A stretch of DNA of 64,000 nt from Pelobates cultripes (taxonomy: Eukaryota; Chordata; Amphibia; Anura; Pelobatidae): positions 322,822,909 through 322,886,908 of the forward strand of contig OW240913.1 in the NCBI GenBank assembly GCA_933207985.1, written 5' to 3'. A program made the translations under genes and the position numbers. The number at the start of each line of letters is the position of its first letter. The stretch's first letter is position 1. Below are positions 21,952 to 33,030 of this stretch, in pieces. The notes under the pieces were generated by a model that saw only the letters and a list, made by a program, of their open reading frames with translations, was not told the DNA's origin and made no database searches.

Positions 21952-23726
21952 CATTATTCTATTTGGTGGGTGATTTTGGAGTACCCACACAGTGATTCAG
22001 CTGCTACACCATATAAACTGTAATAGACCATTACAGAAGCGCCCATAGCGCACACATTTGTTTTTACATATATGTTATATTATAACTGAACTATTGATCA
22101 AAACTTATTTATTGATAATTTACTACGTTATTTCCAACATGTACATATACAACATTTATTATCTTATGAATGTTATGGTTCTTATATCCCTGCTTTTTGT
22201 TTAGTTTTTAGTTCTTTTGTTAATATGTTATTTCTTGATTTATTGTTTGTTGATTTATAAAATTATTGAAAAATGTGTCAATAAAAATATTTTAAGGGAA
22301 ATAAGCCTGAAGCTCTAAAATTGATTATAGCAAAGTTCCTTAATGCATATAGAGGACCAGGGGCCTACAGAATTCTTCTTAGCATTCAGCAGTTGGCTCG
22401 TGTGTGACATTGTCAAGATTGCATCTGTAATGACCTTACAAAAACTTACAAAAGTGGGAAATCTATAACATTGTCTCCTCAAAACTTAAACTGTCCAGGA
22501 GGACTTAAAACATGAGGTTTTCCATTTTGTTAATCTGAATCGGCTCCCTTTCTGCAGTTATTGCGTCCTTTTCTCCGATGCACAGAAGAAAAAGTGCAAC
22601 TGTGTCCATCCTTTTGAAGAAAAAGAATCTCCTCTGTATGTAGAAGATATGGTTTTATAATGAAAAACTCAGTTTGACTTTGAGGATATCGTACATTTGG
22701 GGTGTTCAGACTTGGCGGAGGGCCATAAACAATATTTCCCATAATCCTCTATCAGACACAGCTGGGAGGCAAGATTGTCCACCCTTGTTTTAGATGAAAA
22801 TTGTGTGTTTTTAATTCCCACTACTGTGCATTAAACTTCTCCAGTTAAGTTTGCGGCCATTACAGGTCATTACAGGTCAAGCCCGCTGAGTGAAGGCCTA
22901 GCGCCAAGAACCGATTCAGCAGCCAGACCAATCCTTGCTGATGTCATAATAGGTTATGGAATGTCCAGAGAACAACAGGTGACACCTGAAGGGTGTAAAC
23001 TGGGGGGAGAGCGGTATGTATACATTCAGCATCTAGTAGATGCTAGGTCATAAAAAGCTATTGTCATGTGAACCCTACTTAAAGTGTTGTGGTTTTGCTC
23101 TCAACATACTGTAATTTGTTTATCAGGATACAGCTGAGCCTATAGCTTTCTGGCTTAGTGCATGGTGTCCTGCTGTTTTTATTACTAGCTTTGCTTGTTT
23201 CATTTTAATAATATTGCCTAGTCTTTGCCATTTTAGTGAATAATTTCATCTGCTGGTACCCAGAGGGACAAAAACAAACTGCACTAAATAATCATTTCAG
23301 GATTGGAACTTAAAATAATTGTACGATAAAGGCCGATATACCTCTATTATAACTCATATTTAACTCTTCTCTTTTTTTGCCTGGATTAATTTAAAAAATA
23401 AATTATAATTATAGGACAATATTCAGAAACTGTTAACATGGCATTTTTAAAATAAAGTCTTACATTTTCTATTTGATTCTTCAGTAGATAAGCTAAGGCT
23501 TAATTCTGATTGAACTGAACAGCAATTTTCCCATAAACTTCATTATGGGAATTGTAATTTAATAAACTTCTCTTTGGAAACACAAGCCAGTCCATTGTGC
23601 CCAGTGATTTATAACAATCAAAATTATATACCACTCAAAATACAGAACTTTGGTGTATAAAGTACTTTATTCACATATTGCAATGATAGTGTAATCAAAA
23701 TAGACTTTTAGTAACTTATCAACCAC
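21952..23726. other. No recognisable gene
   Basis: A+T-rich; a minus-strand frame at 22742-22530 has no signature. CATTACAGGT is repeated at 22859 and 22869. Confidence 0.45.
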
Positions 23727-23734
23727 GACACAGG

Positions 23735-24208
23735 CAGTGTTAATTTTGTCGACGAACCATTTTAGTCAAATTTTAGTCAACTCAAATTTTTGAGATTTAG
23801 TCGACTAAAATCTACTGGAGATTTAGTTGATTAAAACTAGACTAAAACAATTCAGATGAATAAAACTAAAATGGCTTTTTATTCAAAAGAATATGGCTTA
23901 AACTAAATTAAAATTTGCCGCCAAATTTAACGCTGCACAGTGGGGCTGTGGAAGGGGCAAAAGAGGCAGACTAGGGCTTGGAGGGGGACACCTAGAGGGG
24001 CTGTGGCAGGGTCAAACGAGAAAGATTGGGGCTTTAACTAAACCCAATTTTAATTGTGTTGACTGAAATCTACTGGTGATTTAGTTGACTAAAATTAGAC
24101 TAAAACAAACAATTCAGATGACTAAAATACGACTAAAACTAAAATGGCTTTTTAGTCAAAAGTCTATGACTAAAACTAAATTGAAATTTGCTGCAAAAAT
24201 TAACACTG
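23735..24208. mobile_element. hAT non-autonomous element with exact 8-bp TSD
   Basis: A 474-bp element with inverted termini CAGTGTTAATTTTG and CAAAAATTAACACTG. It is flanked by GACACAGG at 23727-23734 and 24209-24216, an exact 8-bp duplication. Inside, a block with GATTTAGTTGA-TAAAA-TAGACTAAAAC and AAAATGGCTTTTTA occurs twice (about 23819-23905 and 24073-24165), separated by a GGGGCTGTGG-rich spacer. No transposase frame. Confidence 0.9.
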
Positions 24209-24328
24209 GACACAGGTAAATAAAACTTGTAAATATAACTCTAGAACGTGAATTTATGAAGACTTTACACATTCTATAACACCCAAGACAAGTCTGTTCC
24301 AATATAAGTTTCAATATATGTTGTATAA

Positions 24329-24426
24329 CAGGGGTGCCCATTATGCTTTTCATGCCTTTAGAATGACAATGCATCATGGAAGCTTTAGTTTTAAAACATC
24401 TGGGGATCTACCTTTGAGCACCCCTT
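24329..24426. mobile_element. 98-bp hAT-type MITE with exact 8-bp TSD
   Basis: Starts CAGGGGTGCCCA and ends TTGAGCACCCCTT, which are inverted. The flanks are TTGTATAA at 24321-24328 and 24427-24434. It is too short to encode anything. Confidence 0.85.
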
Positions 24427-24434
24427 TTGTATAA

Positions 24435-25095
24435 CTTTACATATTTGTAACTCTTTCTAATGCTCGTATCCACTCCACTCTTACTTTAATAGTTACACAG
24501 TTATCCAAAACAGTATATTTATTTTGTTCACATATTGATTTGTAAAAGTGATATTTACAGAAGGACTTTATCAACTGGAGATTAGCACCTTCTCTCACTA
24601 TGCTAATACACAGTGAGTTCATGTGACCTAGCATAAACATCAATTTTACAGGTAACACATCACCTTATACTAACATGAATATAAACGTACATACTGATAA
24701 ATCACCACTTTATTAAGCTCCTCTTTGTCCCACTGGTCTCACTAAATTACACAGTCCCTAAAGGACCATCATTATTTACCAAAAATGTGTTGTAAGTTCA
24801 AAACTCTAATATGTAGGTAAGATCTTACGTTAGAAATTTGAGCTCTGTATGTAATTTTATATTCTATTTTTTTGTATCCGTTATTTCTGATTTTGTTTAA
24901 TGACTGCAGCCTTCTGACTCTGTTCAGTGTCCACAGCCTTACACGGCTGTGTATCCTTCAATCTTCTGAATCTCTAACGTGCATCTTATTCGTTTCATGT
25001 GAACGTTTCAATGTATGCATTAAACTACGCAGAACAAATTGGGTCTTTGAAGTAAATAAACACAGCATTTTGTGATTTCACTAAAAACGAAAGGT
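24435..25095. other. A+T-rich DNA, no gene
   Basis: Nothing recognisable. Confidence 0.5.
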
Positions 25096-25440
25096 TTAAA
25101 GGGACACTCCAGTCACCCAGACCACTTCTGCCCATTGGAGTGGTCTGGGCGCCAACACCCACTACCCTTAACCCTGCAAGTGTAATTATTGCAGTCTTTA
25201 TAAACTGCAATAATTACCTTGCAGGGTTAAGTCCTCCTCTAGTGGTTGTCTATCAGCCAGCCACGTGAGGGAATTCCGTGTTCTTATAACACGAAAAGTG
25301 TTTTAAGCGACGCTGGGTGTCCTCACACTATGTGAGGACCTACAGCATCGCTGAAATCCCCAAAGGAAAGCATTGAATAACCCCTTCAGCAACTTGGGAT
25401 GGGGGGTGGGAGGGAGAGGGGCACTGCAGAGTCCCTTTAA
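25096..25440. mobile_element. T2-type MITE, complete
   Basis: TTAA at 25096-25099 and 25437-25440, termini TTAAAGGGACACTCC and AGAGTCCCTTTAA. Hairpin B (CACCCAGACCACTTC paired with GAGTGGTCTGGGCG) lies at the left; hairpin A is missing at the right. Core motifs (CTTTTCGTG-like region, CTGCAATAATTA, TCCTCTAGTGG) are shared with the 32504 and 49295 copies. Confidence 0.85.
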
Positions 25441-25493
25441 ATGGAATGATAACATTTTAAGAAAGATATCTCACACTGAAAAACAAATGTGAG

Positions 25494-25723
25494 TTAGAAG
25501 GGAACAAAAATTAACTAAAAAAGAGAATGCACACCAGAAACCATAAAAAAATCTCTATCTTGGTTTAATAAGTCAATATTAGATTACAATTGTAATACAA
25601 CAATAAGTGATAGTAAATAGGCTAAACATAACAACCAACAATAATTATTTATCGAATTCTCAAACTGGTAGGGCAGAAAGACGGATCCAATGAAAAAACC
25701 CCTTAATTAGAAGGGAACAAAAA
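25494..25723. mobile_element. Short insertion with 17-bp direct repeats
   Basis: An exact 17-bp repeat TTAGAAGGGAACAAAAA occurs at 25494-25510 and 25707-25723, flanking 196 bp. Duplications of this length are typical of LINE-driven retroposition. No A-box/B-box and no true poly(A) tail were seen in the insert, so the SINE class is not established. Confidence 0.6.
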
Positions 25724-25778
25724 CATAACCTAGCCTCGACAACATGTTTGCTCGTTTATGAAGTTTTCAGTTTTTTCT

Positions 25779-25850
25779 TTAAAGGGACACCATAGTCAAA
25801 AAAACAACTTTAGCTTAATAATTCTTTAATGTCAGTCCCTCTAATAGCAA
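25779..25850. mobile_element. T2-type MITE, 5' end
   Basis: TTAAAGGGACACCATAGTCA starts at 25779. The 3' end was not located. Confidence 0.55.
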
Positions 25851-26950
25851 ATGCATTGGTCAAAACAGACGAAATTTCTCCAATTTATAAAATATGAATT
25901 TGTTGCTGCAAACTCAACCTTAATCATAAAAAGTGTTGTGGAACTTGTGATTTACTGTAGTTGAATATTCACATCGCCTAGCAAACTCTGTTTCTAAAAA
26001 AAATGTGAAGGAAAAATTGTCCCCAATGGTTCACCCCCAGTATATCTGTCAAGACTGTAGTCATTATTCTCTAAAAGGTTTTCTCATTATATACTAAATT
26101 ATAAATATTATTTAAGGTTACATAAATGAGACGTTACTGAAAATTATGCAGGATTTAATGATGCTACAATTATAAAGAGAAAGAAAAATCAGACAGGGAT
26201 AATTTAATGGCGAGAGAAAGTGAGAAGTAAAACACTTTCAAAAGCTTTGTACCCAGACAAGATCAAAGAAATCCCAGATTTAGTATTTCATACAAACCAG
26301 TCTAACAATGTCACATTATTATTGTAAAGAATTCAAAGCTATTCAGATCTTAATATATTTTTATCAATCCTTATTTAAACATTGTAGAATAAAATAACCT
26401 TAGACAGAAAGAAATTGTCAGTATTTGCAGCAGACATTATAAAAGTTGTCCAGCTTCTATGGGATGTGCCTGTCACTAAATCAAGTGACTGTGTTTCAGG
26501 AGGATATCATAAGGGAGACTCTCGATTTACAATGCGATCATACATTATCCGACATTTGTGTGCTAAGTGCTACCACTGTGGGCTATTGTGAAACTCAAAT
26601 GGCAGGTAAGTGTACGCTCTAAAACTACAAATCCTGCACGATATCTAGCTTTTATGAGTTATTTAACTTTAAGTTATTTATTTGACTGACTTATCTTTAA
26701 ACTATTCGTGTTTGAAGATATTGGAGATATTCAATCTCTAAAGTGTTATATTTTAAATGACATTTTGAGACCCAAGTCACTTTGTCTCACTTTTTTACCA
26801 TTGATTCCCTCTTTTCTAAAAACATATTTGGTGTCTATACATTTTAAAGAAACCCAAGGCCCGAGGTAATTTAGGGGGAATAATTGGGAGCAGTTTTTTA
26901 AAGAATGTATAGTTAATTTAAGGTTGTTTTTTTTTCTTTCTTTTTTGCCA
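25851..26950. other. Mostly unique-looking DNA
   Basis: No repeat family recognised. It contains the exon-like segment described separately. Confidence 0.4.
26500..26605 (+). other. Exon-like open segment, candidate only
   Basis: A 106-bp segment preceded by GTGTTTCAG and followed by GTAAGTG, good splice acceptor and donor forms. One frame is open throughout (35 complete codons, EDIIRETLDLQCDHTLSDIC then VLSATTVGYCETQMA); the other two have stops. No domain is recognised. With this length, an open frame plus splice-like borders can arise by chance. It could also be a noncoding RNA exon. Confidence 0.18.
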
Positions 26951-26983
26951 GCTCATGTTCTCCTTGCTTACCCTGCAGGCCAT

Positions 26984-27660
26984 GTCCCCCTCACTCACCC
27001 TGCAGTCCATGTCCCCCTGTGACTCACCCTGCAGCCCATGTCCCTATCTCTCACCCCATCAGCCAATGTCCTCCTCACTCACCCTGCAGTCCATGTCCCC
27101 CTGTGACTCACCCTGCAGCCCATGTACCTATCTCTCACCCCGTCAGCCAATGTCCTTCTCACTCACCCTGCAGTCCATGTCCCCCTGTCACTCACCCTGC
27201 AGCCCATGTCCCTATCTCTCACCCCATCAGCCAATGTCCTCCTCACTCACCCTGCAGTCCATGTCCCCCTGTGACTCACCCTGCAGCCCATGTCCCTATC
27301 TCTCACCCCGTCAGCCAATGTCCTTCTCACTCACCCTGCAGTCCATGTCCCCCTGTCACTCACCCTGCAGCCCATGTCCCTATCTCTCACCCCATCAGCC
27401 AATGTCCTACTCACTCACCCTGCAGTCCATGTCCCCCTGGGACTCACCCTGCAGCCCATGTACCTATGTCTCACCCCGTCAGCCAATGTCCTTCTCACTC
27501 ACCCTGCAGTCCGTGTCCCCCTGTCACTCACCCTGCAGCCCATGCACCCCTCTCTCACCCTGCAGCCCATGTCCCCCTGTCACTCACCCTGCAGCTCATG
27601 ACCCTATCTCTCACCCCATCAGCCAATGTCCTCCTCACTCACCCTGCAGCCCATGTACCC
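26984..27660. repeat. 84-bp minisatellite with 168-bp higher order
   Basis: TGCAGTCCATGTCCCCCTG-like starts recur at exactly 84-bp steps: 27001, 27085, 27169, 27253, 27337, 27421 and 27505 (the last with CCGTGTCC). Each 84-bp unit contains three related ~28-bp parts (CCCTGCAGTCCATGTC, CCCTGCAGCCCATGTC, CCATCAGCCAATGTC). Units alternate CCCCATCAGCC/TCCTCC with CCCCGTCAGCC/TCCTTC, giving a 168-bp dimer. Because 84 is divisible by 3 and stops are rare, all three plus frames stay open (up to 241 codons). There is no gene context. Confidence 0.92.
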
Positions 27661-28260
27661 ATCATACACTCTGTAGCTAATGTCCCCCCCACACACTAAA
27701 TCCCTCATCTCTCCCACTCACATTACATCCTGTATTCCCCCTCACTCACCCTGCAGCCCATGTCCCTCTCTCACACCATGCTACCCAAGTCCCCCGCACA
27801 CACTACAGCTCCTATCCCCCCACATCCGCATTCCCCACAACAGACACTACAGGTCCTAACCAAGCACACACTGCAACAATAACACTACACATGGACTTTC
27901 ACCATGCAAGAGCCTTTCATCAGGGCTCTGTGCATGAACTGCCTGAGGGCATCTAACTGGCATACCCTCTTTAGAGAGCTGTGCATGTTGCATTGGTGAT
28001 GACACAATATAATCCCTCTTTGGCCCCATCCCTCCTGCAGGGCTGCTATGCCTTTTAATGCCCAGCCCAAATTTTTGACCCAGCCCGTCCCTACTCCCAG
28101 CCAGCAAGCTCAGGAGACCTAACATAAGTAGTAGATTTCAAAGCAGAAGAGTAAAGGCGGGAGCGGTGGACCTCAGGTTCTCTGGGAGGGGGTCTGGGTA
28201 CTCATTGCATCATGACCACTATAGCTTGCTGTGGTGGTTATGGTGCTTGGAATCTTCCAT
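27661..28260. repeat. Decayed flank of the minisatellite and T2-like debris
   Basis: C-rich, irregular CACACTACAG/CCCTGCAGCCC motifs to about 27860, then non-coding sequence. The hairpin ACCACTATAGCTTGC with GTGGTGGTTATGGT at 28213-28242 resembles a T2 subterminal hairpin lacking its TTAA end. Confidence 0.5.
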
Positions 28261-29340
28261 TGAAGTAATAAACCTTATTATACTTTTTTGTGTTAATACC
28301 TCAGTAAGCTGTTTTTATATACATGTGCTTTTATAAATAATATACTTTGGTCTTGTTTTAAATTACCTGTTCAGTTACATAAACAGCTGTCAATGGATCA
28401 TGAAATTACACTCTCAATTAGGCTTTTCCTGAGAATCATTGCCACCAAAAGCAAATCAATCTTTTTTGGACTTCGCAATTTAAACAAGTGGGAGATAGAC
28501 ACACAGCCACTGTTATAATTGTATTATATTATATTATAAAGCAATTGTTATAGTTATATACTCCTTCTTCTAATAGTTAGACAACAAAGGTGTGAACAAA
28601 CTAATTTAGGGGGTAATAAAGGCATTAGATTTTTTTTATTGTTTTTTTTTATTGCATCTTGGAAAAATATAAAAGGAGAATATTAATTTTGATTTATGGT
28701 TTCAAAGCTAAATAAAAATTGTTATATAAAAAAGATATATTGTATCATCAAACAACCTTTGCAATTAAAAGTTACTAAGCTTTATAGGTATGAGAAAAAA
28801 ATGAATGTGCGCTTAATAATGACCAACCTTTATTTTGAAGATTGTGTATGTTATTAACAATATTTTCATAAATTACAGCACATGTTTAACCATTTCAGAG
28901 TCAGAAATTAGATTTGATGGAAATTTTCACTTTTTTAAAATGAATTTATAAGAAGGAAAAGGGGGAAAACCACAGTACAAGGGAAACAAGTCTTGTCTGT
29001 AATTAAGCCATTTAGCACACAATGCATTTGCCCACTATGTTATTGCTATTAATTCAAACTTATGCAAACCATTTAATATTCAGTTTACATAGGACAATGG
29101 GTGGTAGTCCCTTTTGTAGGAATTGGCAATGGACCATAAGGAAACACACATCGATAAAGAGCACAGCTGGTACCTTCAGATGAAGAACATTGTTTAGTTT
29201 ATAGATACAGGGATTCCGTTTATTGTGTTGGCAATTCCAGGAGCAAAGATAAGAGGAGTCAAGATAGTAAGTGGTCATTTGAAAGGATGAAACAGAATCT
29301 TGTATGTGCTTCCTTTATCAAATACACATAAGATGTGTTT
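28261..29340. other. A+T-rich DNA, no gene
   Basis: Nothing recognisable. Homopolymer T runs at 28630-28651. Confidence 0.5.
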
Positions 29341-29346
29341 ACATAC

Positions 29347-29850
29347 TGTCAGGATTACAGTTCATCCAGCACATAGAAATAGTATCACACCTAGGACTAA
29401 GGATAACGTCTAACCGGACCTTAGAATGGCCGGACTTAACGAATCCAAGATTAGTCACAATACTTGCCGAGGTCAGGGATACAGAATGAGACATAACGAT
29501 GAGGGAAAGCCAAAAGTCAAGGATACCAGAAATCAGGGAAGTCAAAATGAAGCCAAAGTCAAAAGCCAGAATAATACGATCAGGAACACACTCTCGGATA
29601 ACCAGCAAAGGGAAACCACAAGAGGGCAATCAGTGGAAGAAATGAGGGAGTTTAAATATCCCTCTTATGGATCCGATTGCCCGTATCCAGCCTTTGACCC
29701 CAAAATTTGCGCGCGCCCTCTGTGTGCCGTCACCCACACGACGACGTTGCTACCACTGTGGACAGATGTGGGGCTATATAACAGTGTTGATTTGCAGCAT
29801 CCGCCGTCCACCAGCATGTCGCAAAATCCTGGTCTTATGGCATAGGACCG
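29347..29850. other. Possible LTR-like or retroelement leader sequence
   Basis: Starts TGTCAGGATTACAG and has many AAGTCA/CAAAGTC/CAGGGA repeats (29470-29575). A more GC-rich part follows with GCGCGCGCC and a TATATAA box-like motif at about 29774. The style resembles LTRs of amphibian retroelements, but no right end or target duplication was found. Overlapping frames on both strands are by-products. Confidence 0.3.
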
Positions 29851-31077
29851 CCGAGCAGCACTTTTCTTATTTCTGGAAAGGTGATTATTGTTGTGTATAG
29901 CATATGGAGAGGATGTAAATGTGACACATACCTTTTCAAGTATCATCCTCTATAAAAATGGTCCATAACTCTCCCAAGAGTCTACATCCTACTTAATTAT
30001 ATAGAGGGCTTAGGGTGACTATCCACTAAATTGGAGTTTTACATATGCCAAAAAAACAGAATGCGACAGCGTGCTAGGATTGATATCAGTTAAGTCCAAA
30101 GAGATAGAACAAAAATGACTGTCTGCGTCAAATGAGAACGAGTCTTAGTCGATCAGAGAAGAGGATCCTGTCCTTGGCTTGCAAAAACAATATTGTCTGT
30201 CTGTCTATCTACATGTCTGTCTGTCTCTTCATTATATTAGGAAGCAGTTTTTGTGTAGGAGATTACTGGACCCGATATCCACCTAACAAGGCATTGGATG
30301 AGATAAAGGTCAAGAAGAAATGCATGCTTTTTTAATTATCAGACCAAATTATTGCCATATAAAACCATAGAGGAACCATAAAAAAAAAACCTTCTTTATA
30401 AAAGCCAATAAACTAACAGAGTGATGAAATTGTGAGGGTGTTTGGTTTACAATCCTGGGAATTAGACAGTTTGGAAATATGAGATGGTTAAAGGAAACTG
30501 AACAATAAATGAGAAGATCATTTCACTTGTGATGTATTTGCCCTCAAGGCCAGAAGCAGAAGTTGGATACAAGATTGGACATGATTTTTGGAAACCTCCT
30601 CAAGTTCTTTTTCTCTTATTGTTTTATGCAGGGTTTAACTAAGCAATAGTCGAAATACCATAGGTGTGACGGAGAGAGGCTGGCCACACTATTCACTGGC
30701 AGATATGTACAGAGTGAGAGCTAGTGCAATTTACACAGGCGTGTTCTTTGCTTTGTATCTCCTGGAAAAACACAATGCTATCACGTATTTACGTTTTATT
30801 GTGGCAACAGATTTATGGCCTTTGCAACAGGCAAAGCAAACCAATTATTTGTGGAAGGTAATAAGTAGCTAATGTCAAATTATTTGCAGCAACATTCCTT
30901 TGGCTTCAAGCCAGTAAACTTTACCTGAACTAGAATCGTGTCCAGTTGCTACTTAGCTCAATATCTTTGATGGAGTTTCCTAATAAAATATAGCTACAAT
31001 TTACAAACAGTTGTAATATGTGCTTTGTGTTTCTACAGTTTTATAAGGGATACATTACTATAGAGGAGAATTGAATA
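29851..31077. other. No recognisable gene
   Basis: Contains a TCTG/TCTA microsatellite at about 30195-30232. The rest looks unique and A+T-rich. Confidence 0.45.
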
Positions 31078-31085
31078 ATGTAAAG

Positions 31086-31260
31086 CAGTGGTTTCGAACC
31101 CAGTCCTCAAGTCCCCTCTAACAGTCCAGGATTTAGGGGTTACCTAGTTGTGTCTAAGGTTTTTTTTAGAAATAAAGAAAAAAACACTTTAGACACAACA
31201 GGGTAATCCCTAAATCCTGGACTGGTAGGTGGTTCTTGAGGACAGGGTTGGGAACCCTTG
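31086..31260. mobile_element. hAT-type hairpin MITE with 8-bp TSD
   Basis: A 175-bp element with long inverted arms: CAGTGGTTTCGAACCCAGTC at the left and GACAGGGTTGGGAACCCTTG at the right, extending through AGTCCAGGATTTAGGGGTTA. Flanks are ATGTAAAG (31078-31085) and ATGTAAAT (31261-31268), with 7 of 8 bases equal. CAGTGGTTC termini are the classic hAT form. Confidence 0.88.
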
Positions 31261-31268
31261 ATGTAAAT

Positions 31269-32331
31269 GGTAGAAGTCCATCGAGAACCTTCATGCTTCT
31301 GCTCCACTGATTAAAGGCCCCTCACAATTTGGATAACAGGAAGACTAAAATGGTATTAAATATATAGTAAAGTAAACAACAAAATGCATTTATGTAGCAA
31401 TCTTATAGTGTGAGATGTGTAATTATAGAAGACCAATTACCAAATAAAACTTTCAAATTAGATTCTATCACAGATCCTATATTCATACTTACTAGAAAAA
31501 TTGTGACACTATATGAAAATAAACTTTGTCAAATTAATTTGTTGTGTTTAATTGCTGGGATCCATTTATTTTAAAAAAAATAGATGTATATTTTATAATT
31601 ATATAAAAATGTAATATAGCTTATTATGTTATACGTTGTGGTTAAGAGGTTTGAATGAGTGATCAAAATCCTTATATGAAAACTCAGGATTAAGGCAATT
31701 CTATTATCTAAGTCAGCGTTTCCAAATTAGTGTTCCGTAGTAATTTTACTACAGATTATTTATTTATGTTAAAGGGTCTGTGTCATGCGCTCCCTCATTC
31801 CCTCAATCAGTCCATTGCAAAGGACGACTCCTGCATTACGTGACTCTCTCCTCTTCTGTTAAAAGACTCTCAGGGCAGCATTGTGTTGCTCAGTTATTTT
31901 GTTTTACTGAGCGATACAATGTTGTTACCTGAGCTCCTGGATGTGTTACTTACTGCCGAATCTTGATTGCCAATTTCCTGTCTATGCTGTCCTGGAATTA
32001 ACTGATTTTGTTGATTTCTCCTGCCCTAACACAGACTTCCAGTTAGACCATGATTTTAGCCTGTTCAACTAGGTGTAGAAAATCCCTAGTACTTTTAGCC
32101 TGTATTTCATCACATACATACCGACTGATTTTTGTTCTGTATCACTCATTTACTGTATCACTCAGTTACCTGTGTACCCTTTTATCTTTTTACTTTATAT
32201 TATTTTATAATCATATCTTCCCAGGAAAGCTGTTATTTGAAGTAGTTTGTCCTTTATATATACCTCTATTTTCACAACTGTTATAATTCCTAATCAGCTT
32301 GTTCCAATTTGTACCATTAGCATTTGATAAT
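31269..32331. other. A+T-rich DNA with hAT-like and T2-like ends
   Basis: CAGCGTTTCCAAATTAGTG at 31714 resembles a hAT terminus, and TTAAAGGGTCTGTGTC at 31770 a T2-type end. Neither has a partner. No gene. Confidence 0.35.
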
Positions 32332-32380
32332 TTAAAGAGACATCACCACAGCTATCAGGACTGCCATGGTGTTCCTTTAA
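32332..32380. mobile_element. 49-bp T2-type MITE
   Basis: TTAAAGAGACATCACCACAG to TGGTGTTCCTTTAA, TTAA at each end (32332-32335 and 32377-32380). Essentially just two termini. Confidence 0.65.
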
Positions 32381-32499
32381 CGCCTTAAGGACCAAACTTC
32401 TGGAATAAAAGGGAATCATGACATGTCACACAGACACATGACATGTGTGACATGTCATGATTCCCTTTTATTCCAGAAGTTTGGTCCTTAAGGGGTTAA
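32377..32499. mobile_element. Hairpin MITE TTAACCCCTTAAGG, longest copy
   Basis: A perfect 49-nt inverted repeat (32383-32431 with 32445-32493) around a 13-nt loop, bounded by TTAACGCCTTAAGG and CCTTAAGGGGTTAA. Shorter members lie at 51168, 53887 and 60141. It shares the TTAA at 32377 with the element on its left. Confidence 0.88.
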
Positions 32500-32503
32500 G
32501 GGG

Positions 32504-33030
32504 TTAAAGGGACTTTCCAGTGCCAGGAAAACAATCCATTTTCCTGGCACTGCAGGTCCCCTCTCCCTCCCACCTCCCAATCCCCAGTTGCTGAAGGGGT
32601 GAAAACAGTGGTTTAGGGTCGCCGACGCTCCTCCTCTTCATTACGTCAGCCAGTGGGCGAGACTGATCCCGCCGGTCACGGAGACCTAATGCGCATGCGC
32701 GGCATTTTAGAGCTCTCCATAGAAAAGCATTGAAAATGCTTTTCAATGCTTTCCTATAGGGAATTGAGCGACGCTGGAGGTCCTCACACAGCGTGAGGAG
32801 GTCCAGCGACCCTCTAGCACAGGTTTTCTGTGCTATGGACAAGGAAGTGCCCTCTAATGGCTTTCTAGTAGACAGCCACTAGAGTTGGAGTTAACCCTGC
32901 AAGGTAATAGTTGCAGTTTATAAAAAAAAAACTGCAATAATTACAATTACAGGGTTAAGGGTAGTGGGAGTTGGCACCCAGACCACTCCAATGAGCAGAA
33001 ATGGTCTGAGTGCCTGGAGTGTCCCTTTAA
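32504..33030. mobile_element. T2-type MITE, complete, 527 bp
   Basis: TTAA at 32504-32507 and 33027-33030, termini TTAAAGGGACTTTCC and GGAGTGTCCCTTTAA. Hairpin A (AGTGCCAGGAAAAC) lies at the left and hairpin B (ACCCAGACCACTCC) at the right. The GC-rich core has GCGCATGCGCGG and an AGCATTGAAAATGCT palindrome. The 112-codon minus frame in the core is incidental. Confidence 0.9.

Noticed and set aside
26984..27660. CRISPR-like regular repeats
   Set aside because: There are no unique spacers, the units are contiguous, and the sequence is vertebrate nuclear DNA.
26955..27680. 241-codon frame of Ser/Pro/Cys-rich repeats as a mucin-like protein
   Set aside because: It is the translation of an 84-bp minisatellite; all three plus frames are open to similar extents and there is no exon or promoter context.
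31086..31110. GGTTTCGAACCC as a tRNA-type B box of a SINE
   Set aside because: It is part of the hAT inverted terminus, has no A box at the right distance, and the element has an 8-bp duplication.
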